Shown here: one piece after another, positions 30,807 to 37,556 of the stretch
How positions within the stretch are numbered: position 1 is the first letter of the stretch
Layout: every line of letters starts with the position of its first letter
Source: Mesostigma viride
Taxonomy: Eukaryota > Streptophyta > Mesostigmatophyceae > Mesostigmatales > Mesostigmataceae
Direction of reading: 5' to 3'
Assembly (NCBI GenBank): GCA_009746045.1
Contig: RPFO01000550.1
Coordinates: 5,001-42,556 of the forward strand
Length of the DNA: 37,556 nucleotides
Position numbers and translations under genes: made by a program
Notes under the pieces: model-generated
Databases searched by the model: none
The model's input: the letters and a program-made list of their open reading frames with translations, nothing else
Told to the model about the DNA's origin: nothing

Positions 30807-30872
30807 GTCGTCTCACCGAGTGAGACAGATAGTAGTTTCCAGCGCGCCGTTGTCTCACTCGGTGAGACAGAT
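30807..30872. repeat. GTCTCAC...GTGAGAC palindromic repeat, locus 3
   Basis: Two 24-bp near-palindromes at 30807 and 30849 (42-bp period), with the same CCAGCGCGCCG spacer as at 29660-29710 and at 8944-8970. Confidence 0.88.
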
Positions 30873-31208
30873 AATATTCCCAAATCCCAGCCCTGTCACC
30901 CCAACAGGCTGGCACCAGAGATTTGGAAACGGCCAGCTACAGTTGTCCACGTCACAGTGCCCCGATAGTACCACCGATACTAAATATCCGGCCCTCGGCT
31001 AGATTCTCTGCTGCGGCTAGATTCTCTGTGCGCGTTACCACAGGACTGACAGACATCCAGCCTGTACACCCCCCCACCCCCCGTTTAAGATTGGTGTCAT
31101 GCCAATCCAGGGCTCATGATCTGAAAGAGTATTACTACTGTGATTCGGTCATACTAACTTCTACTTTATTCTAATTCAATCATAATCCAAATAGATGTCA
31201 AATCCAGA

Positions 31209-31519
31209 TAGGGTTGGGTCCACGAGTACTAAGTCCACGAGTACAAAAGGCGAGTACCGAGTAGTGAGTAGTACTCGCCTTTTTTTTGGAGCCCGAGTAC
31301 TACTCGTTACTCGTACTCGCCTACTTTTTTGAGCTCGAGTACTACTCGTTACTCGTACTCGCCTACTTTTTTTTGCACGAGTACTACTCGTTACTCGTAC
31401 TCGCCTTCTTTTTCTGAGCCCGAGTAGTACTCGGTACTCGTACTCGCCGACTTTTTTAAGCCTGAGTAGTACTCGGTACTCGTACTCGCTGCCCAAAATC
31501 CAGCGTGGACCCAACCCTA
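31209..31519. mobile_element. hAT-type MITE, 311 bp, with target duplication
   Basis: TAGGGTTGGGTCCACG at 31209-31224 is matched perfectly by its reverse complement at 31504-31519. AATCCAGA lies directly outside on both sides (31201-31208 and 31520-31527). A 16-bp inverted repeat beginning TAGGG and an 8-bp target duplication are characteristic of the hAT superfamily. The interior consists of about five tandem units of GAGTACTACTCGTTACTCGT-type sequence with T runs, period near 57 bp, and has no coding capacity. It depends on a transposase supplied elsewhere. Confidence 0.88.
31238..31492. repeat. hairpin-prone tandem units inside the hAT MITE
   Basis: Repeated CGAGTA/TACTCG hexamers in both orientations, spaced by runs of 6-8 T. 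Four to five units. Each can fold as a local hairpin (GAGTACTACTC). The 112-codon minus-strand frame here is repeat-derived. Confidence 0.85.
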
Positions 31520-31527
31520 AATCCAGA

Positions 31528-32045
31528 GTCTCATGATCTTAAACCTGAGAATCTTAAACGTGTGTGTGTGTGTGTAATCCAGCTGTAACCACGCGCGCAG
31601 CGGCACGTTGTTGGGCGTAGTTGGCAGTTGGCACAGACAGTTACCAACTACCAGGTGCTTGGATCCCACGCCATGCCTGGGCAGCAGAGAGTCTGTAGTG
31701 GCACAGACAGTAATAATAATCATCATCAACAAAAACGTCGTCAGACAGTAATATTAAAGGCGTCGTTGACGGTTGAGTTGAGTTGTTGTTAATGATGTTG
31801 TGAATGTCGTTAGTTGTTACCCACGCCGCACATGGGCAGCAGAGATGAGTTGAGTTGAGTTGAGGTTGGATCCCAGATCCCACGCCACCCTTGAGCAAAA
31901 CGTAATTACAGTGCATACGTACGCGGGCGTGGGCAACAACAACAAGCAAGCATATATTAAAAAGCATGACCCCGGCGCCATGTTAGTTGACATGGCGGCG
32001 TTGCAAGGTCCCGGCCAAGCACTCAAGCCAGGTTTAATTGGAATC
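31528..32045. other. short simple repeats, no gene seen
   Basis: A (TG)n run at 31560-31575, GAGTT repeats at 31762-31780 and 31845-31864, and repeats of GATCCCACGCCA with GGGCAGCAGAGA. Confidence 0.55.
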
Positions 32046-34873
32046 ATGAGCAGCCTTCTGCACATTCTTACAGCGCTAGCGACTATAATCGCAGTCTCCC
32101 AGCTTTCCTTCTGCAGCTGCGAAATCGGCGCTGAATATGATATCGATGCAACATTCGACCTTTCGAGTACTAGTACAGGTGGGTGATCAATATATATATA
32201 TATATACATCTCATTCTGTCCCTCGCCCTCACTCGCACAGTGGCTGATGTTATTCCTCCGGCCGCGTTTGGACCTACTTTGTCGCGATCCAGGCGGTGTA
32301 GGTCACTTCCCCGGCCTGGTGGGCCGGCAGAGGTGTTGCTCCGGCCGTGTCGTAGAATTTTGTGTTGTAGTTAGTTGTACCTTGTGCTGCCAGGCTTGAT
32401 CCTTGCATGCCCGTGTCGGATTAATTCTTACTAATGTCCATAGGGTTCTTCTTTCCCGGTAAATTTTCCTTATGTTCCATATTGCCACTCTCACCAGCTC
32501 CGTAATTGATCATTCTCCATGAATACATAGAATTGTGATCAATATCATTAACGACGTCAAATGCTTATAGTAGTATATATAACATGATTCATTCAGGCTC
32601 CGGGAGAAGCCTTTTATATTCGCCTGGGCTATCGGGGGTTTATAGCATGCAACCTACCCCCACACCCGTCATCATGGCCGGGCGTACAGTCGTCTTGGAT
32701 AGTCCGGATGACGCGGAGCTGCTATCTGCGACTCCAGACCTAGCTGGGCGAGCGAGTCGTGCCACTTGCCTTTGCGGGTGCAGTATCCGCGTAGAAAAGT
32801 ACCTCATCGGGTACTCCGTGGCATGCCTTAAGTGCATGTTCACGCACTTACTTACTTACTTACATGAACTCATGCCTAGCTCATGCAGCTATGTCCTCCT
32901 AAAAATTATATTGCTTAATGCTAACTTATCAGGCATGTTGTGACTAGCGACGTAAGAGCTTACAGTATAGATGCGGCGCCGGCCTAGGCCGGGCGTACTA
33001 ACGTGTACACATATTTTAATTTCTTTAATTTTATGTGACGATGGACATCTGCCGCGGCTGTACTGCCAACATAATTTGGAAACTTGCGGCTGCACGCTCA
33101 GGCCTAGAATCTAGATTATAAGTAGTCGGCCGGGTGCATACCAACTAGCTAAGATGTAATATTGAGTCGATTCATAGTTGTGAGTCGATTCGTAGCTGTG
33201 AATCGAACTAAATATTTGTCCGCCGGTACTTTTATTGAGTTGACGTGATGTCAGACATAACGTAGTACATCATGGACAACTGCTATAGGCAACTATAACC
33301 ACGCATAATCTTGACCAGGAGTCTGAATTGCTCACGATGATTAGTGGATTATACTAATTCCTGGATTAATGATGATCATATTATTATAATTAATCCTGGA
33401 TTAATTATTGCAATTAATGGTACTCAGATGAATTCTAACATTCTCTCCACGCGCGCGGGTCGGCACGACGTCTAGCTTCTGTAATTTCTTTTTTGGCTAA
33501 TCATAATTTATCCGGTCTATTTATAATCATTCCTTATATTTCATCCGGAATAATATGTGATTCGGTGAACATACTTGCCCTCGGCTCGCAGCAGGAACGT
33601 CGACAGCCAATGGTGGCCGCGAGATGGGTGCTTCGACTTCTACATTAAGTGGAATCTCGCAGTACAATGGTCAGGAGGGTCAGGAGGATATCACGGTAAG
33701 CATTTGGATTTTTAGAAGCTGCTTTCCTTGATCTTGCAATCTTCGTAGCTTTCCTCCTCTTATACCCTACACAGGCCGAGATTCTTCCGATAAATCGACG
33801 GCTGTAACTGCTTTATTTTGTACAGTAAACCACCCCACAACCAACCTACCAATATCCCTTGTTGTTATGTACGGGTACGGGTATTTTAAAACGGGGTTTA
33901 AAATACGAGTATATACGTGGGGGGTTTAAAATACGCGGGCTTAAAATACGCGACCGCGTTTCTACATAACTGAAGGGGTTTATAGGGCGCCCATCCACGT
34001 GGAAAACACTTGCATTGATGCTAGTAAGTTGGAAGTAGTTTCATGGTATTCATGGCTTGCATGCAGTCAATTAACCATGTCAACCATGTGGTTGGCTAAG
34101 CACATTTCAGTGTTGTCACATCATCATAACAATTAACCCTTAGTCCGCTGACCCATTTTTGGCACTTTCATACCCCTGAAAATGAAAAAAATCATAACTC
34201 ACAGGCCACAACTCCAAATACCCCCAACCAGGATGCTAGGAGTATCTACACTTCAAGGGCTTTCAGAATATGTAATAATACCTTGGCTTTATCAAAGCAT
34301 TTGGATGATAGCTCTTCTCAAAGTTGGCCAAAAGACGATCTTTTTTCCCCAAGGAAAAGTCTTACCCCCCCTAACTTCCCAGGTATAGGGTAGGGAATCT
34401 CAATATCAACTTTGGACAACTTAGTTGGATAGTCCAATGGTGGTTTCCTTGGGTCAGACCACCCGGATAACCCATTAGACCTATATAAGGTGCTCATATA
34501 CGTGTGTGGGTTACGCGCGCGTAAACAGCCAACTATGACATGCAATACAAGAATGCATCATAACAAGCTATAAAAGATTCAATGCCAAAGGTGCTGGAAT
34601 TCAAACATGTTGCCTACCTGCATTAACGAAATGATATGCTCCAAAGAAATGCCATAAGCTGGTCACTTTCAGGGTTAATACCGCTCTTTACAGCAGGCAT
34701 GGAAGCTTGCTGAAAGGTGCACCAAAAATCTCGTCAAATATAATGCATGGTCCGAGACCTATTCCGCTGCAATTAAGGACACGCAAACACGTTGCCGTAC
34801 CTGGCTCGTTCACGTCCTGACCGGATTCCAGTGGCCAGGACCCTCATATCTCACACATACCTTTGCTTTATAG
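32046..34873 (+). CDS. possible three-exon gene for a small secreted protein
   Basis: Gene model by splice logic. Exon 1 is 32046-32178, exon 2 is 33595-33695 and exon 3 is 34697-34873 (TAG). Donor G|GTGGGT and acceptor GCAGCAG|GA agree in phase 1. Donor ACG|GTAAGC and acceptor TTTACAGCAG|G agree in phase 0. The sum is 411 bp, 136 residues. The start MSSLLHILTALATIIAVSQL is a typical signal peptide or membrane anchor. A Ser/Thr-rich linker spans exons 1-2, and exon 3 (AWKLAERCTKNLVKYNAWSE) is helical with aromatic residues. I recognise no family. An in-frame ATG at 31980 would add 22 residues but bury the signal. Intron 2 contains a TTAACCCT-bounded segment. Frames of this size can occur by chance. 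Confidence 0.3.
32186..32207. repeat. short AT dinucleotide run
   Basis: ATATATATATATATATA just inside the proposed first intron. Confidence 0.8.
32811..32862 (+). mobile_element. retroelement-like tail with (CTTA)n
   Basis: TACTCCGTGGCATGCCTTAA, GCATG, CACGCA and then CTTACTTACTTAC. The same series precedes the long (CTTA)n run on the minus strand at 22613-22372. It may be a second family with a microsatellite tail. Confidence 0.4.
34133..34678. mobile_element. possible TTAACCCT-bounded element
   Basis: TTAACCCTTA at 34133 and AGGGTTAA at 34671-34678 give only an 8-bp inverted match, but the left end shares TTAACCCTTA with the piggyBac-like element at 22843. There is no transposase inside. 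Weak evidence. Confidence 0.22.
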
Positions 34874-35974
<1,101 letters not shown>

Positions 35975-35975
35975 C

Positions 35976-36004
35976 GGGGGGGGGGGGGGGGGGGGGGGGG
36001 GGGG
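35976..36004. repeat. run of 29 G
   Basis: Uninterrupted guanine homopolymer between the GA microsatellite and the GGGGAGA array. Exact length is likely to be sequencing-sensitive. Confidence 0.9.
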
Positions 36005-37556
36005 AGAAGGGGTCATCTCGAGGGGCCGGGAGAGGGGGAGGGGAGGGGGGGAGAGGGGGAGAGGGGGAGAGGGGAGAGGGGGAGAGGGGGAGAGGGGGAG
36101 AGGGGGAGAGGGGGAGAGGGGAGAGGGGGAGAGGGGAGAGGGGGAGAGGGGGAGAGGGGGAGAGGGGGAGAGGGGAGAGGGGGAGGGGAGAGGGGGAGGG
36201 GGGAGAGGGGGAGAGGGGGAGAGGGGGAGAGGGGGAGAGGGGGGGGGAGAGGGGGAGAGGGGGACGAGAGGGGAGAGGGGGGGGAGAGGGGGAGAGGGGT
36301 CGAGAGGGGGAGAGGGGGGGAGAGGGGAGAGGGGACGAGAGGGGAGGAGGGGGAGAGGGGGAGGAGAGGGGGAGAGGGACGAGAGGGGGAGAGGGGAGGA
36401 GAGGGGCGAGAGGGCACGAGAGGGGAGAGAGGGGACGAGAGGGGGAGAGGGGGACGAGAGGGGGAGGGGACGAGAGGGGGAGAGGGGTCCGAGAGGGGAG
36501 AGGGGTCCGAGAGGGGGAGAGGGGTCCGAGAGGGGGACGAGAGGCCGAGAGGGGAGAGGGGAGGAGAGGGGGACGAGAGGGGGAGAGGGGGAGAGGGGGA
36601 GGAGGGGAGAGGGGGACGAGAGGGGGAGAGGGGGACGAGAGGGGAGAGGGGGACGAGAGGGGGAGAGGGGACGAGAGGGGAGAGGGGTCCGAGAGGGGAG
36701 AGGGGGACGAGAGGGGAGAGGGGTCCGAGAGGGGGAGAGGGGACGAGAGGGGGAGAGGTCCGAGAGGGGGAGAGGGGACGAGAGGGGGAGAGGGGTCTGA
36801 GAGGGGGAGAGGGGGACGAGAGGGGGAGAGGGGTCCGAGAGGGGGAGAGGGGTCCGAGAGGGGGAGAGGGTCCGAGAGGGGAGCGGGGAGCTCTAGGGGA
36901 GAGGGGTCCGAGAGGGGGAGCGGGGGAGCTCTAGGGGGAGAGGGTCCGAGAGGGGAGCGGGGAGCTCTAGGGGGAGAGGGGTCCGAGAGGGGAGCGGGGA
37001 GCTCTAGGGGAGAGGGGGAGAGGGGGAGAGGGGGAGGGGGAGAGGGGAGAGGGGGAGAGGGAGAGGGAGAGGGGAGAGGGGGAGAGGGGGAGAGGAGAGG
37101 GAGAGGGGAGAGGGGAGAGGGAGAGGGGAGAGGGGAGAGGGGAGAGGGGAGAGGGGGAGAGGGAGAGGGAGAGGGGAGAGGGGAGAGGGGGAGAGGGGAG
37201 AGGGGAGAGGGGGAGAGGGGGAGAGGGGGAGAGGGGGAGAGGGGGAGAGGGGGAGACGGGGAGACGGGAGACGGGGAGACGGGGAGACGGGGAGAGGGGG
37301 GGAAGGGGGGAGAGGGGAGAGGGGAGAAGGGGGGAGAGGGGGAGAGGGGTGAGAGGGGAGAGGGGGAGAGGGGAGAGGGGGGAGAGGGGGAGAGGGGGAG
37401 AGGGGGAGAGGGGAGAGGAGAGGGGGAGACGGGGAGACGGGGGAGAGGGGGAGAGGGGAGAGGGGAGAGGGGAGAGGGGGAGAGGGGGAGGGGGGAGAGA
37501 GGGGAGAGGGGGAGAGGGGAGAGGGGGAGAGGGGGAGAGGGGGAGAGGGGAGAGGG
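36005..37556. repeat. purine-rich (GGGGAGA)n minisatellite
   Basis: About 1.5 kb of GGGGAGA/GGGGGAGA units running off the right edge. Variants form local higher-order units: GGGACGAGAG and GGGTCCGAGAG dominate 36260-36880, GAGCTCTAGGGG recurs at about 36887, 36927, 36960 and 36999, and GAGACGGG occurs at 37250-37290 and 37425-37440. The 385-codon frame of Arg/Glu/Gly over it is a repeat artefact. Confidence 0.97.

Noticed and set aside
29728-31002. Ser/Pro/Phe-rich plus-strand frames
   Set aside because: They span the 314-bp duplication and C/T-rich tract, and duplicate each other exactly; composition explains them.

Overview
The window looks like nuclear DNA from a eukaryote, most likely a plant-lineage alga or related plant. 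The evidence is spliced genes with GT-AG introns, an interstitial block of CCCTAAA (TTTAGGG-type telomere) repeats at 10603-10657, long microsatellites, non-LTR retrotransposon remains and several classes of DNA transposon ends. I see no operon structure, bacterial ribosome binding sites or rRNA. Species assignment is inference; telomere type alone does not fix it.

Layout. 1-220 is a CCAT microsatellite, and 290-368 resembles a LINE 3' tail. 709-1076 is an array of four 92-bp repeats. 1134-5693 (minus) is a multi-exon Tnp2/Plavaka-like (CACTA-group) transposase gene. It is divergent from a three-exon gene of unknown function at 6563-7998 (plus), and an 86-bp tandem array (5838-6340) lies between the two starts. 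8361-8622 is a 15-bp minisatellite. 9231-10545 is a LINE piece with ORF1 directly followed by a 3' tail. Telomeric repeats come next, then about 2.6 kb of mostly non-coding DNA. 13282-15236 is a broken LINE ORF2 (AP endonuclease plus the start of reverse transcriptase).

16085-21077 is bounded by a perfect 14-bp inverted repeat starting CACTAGG. Arrays of CCTGAG/CTCAGG lie just inside both ends, which is the architecture of a CACTA transposon. It carries one intact 331-codon ORF (19490-20485) resembling the C-terminal part of such transposases. 22843-24569 is bounded by TTAACCCTTAAA-type ends (piggyBac-like, non-autonomous). 25064-25770 is a non-autonomous element with terminal inverted repeats of about 140 bp.

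28350-29193 is a truncated LINE 3' end with repeated 3' UTRs. 29402-29531 is a small inverted-repeat element. 29628-29737 and 30807-30872 carry 24-bp near-palindromes. 30097-30708 is a 314-bp-period duplication. 31209-31519 is a hAT-type MITE with 16-bp perfect inverted repeats and an 8-bp target duplication. 32046-34873 may hold a small three-exon gene for a secreted protein. 35825-37556 is a GA microsatellite, a run of 29 G and a purine-only (GGGGAGA) minisatellite.

Taken together this is a transposon graveyard with a few coding units. The most gene-like items are the divergent transposase/partner pair and the ORF inside the CACTA-like element. No host metabolic gene is recognisable. Most long open frames in the repeat arrays are artefacts of repeat units lacking stops.
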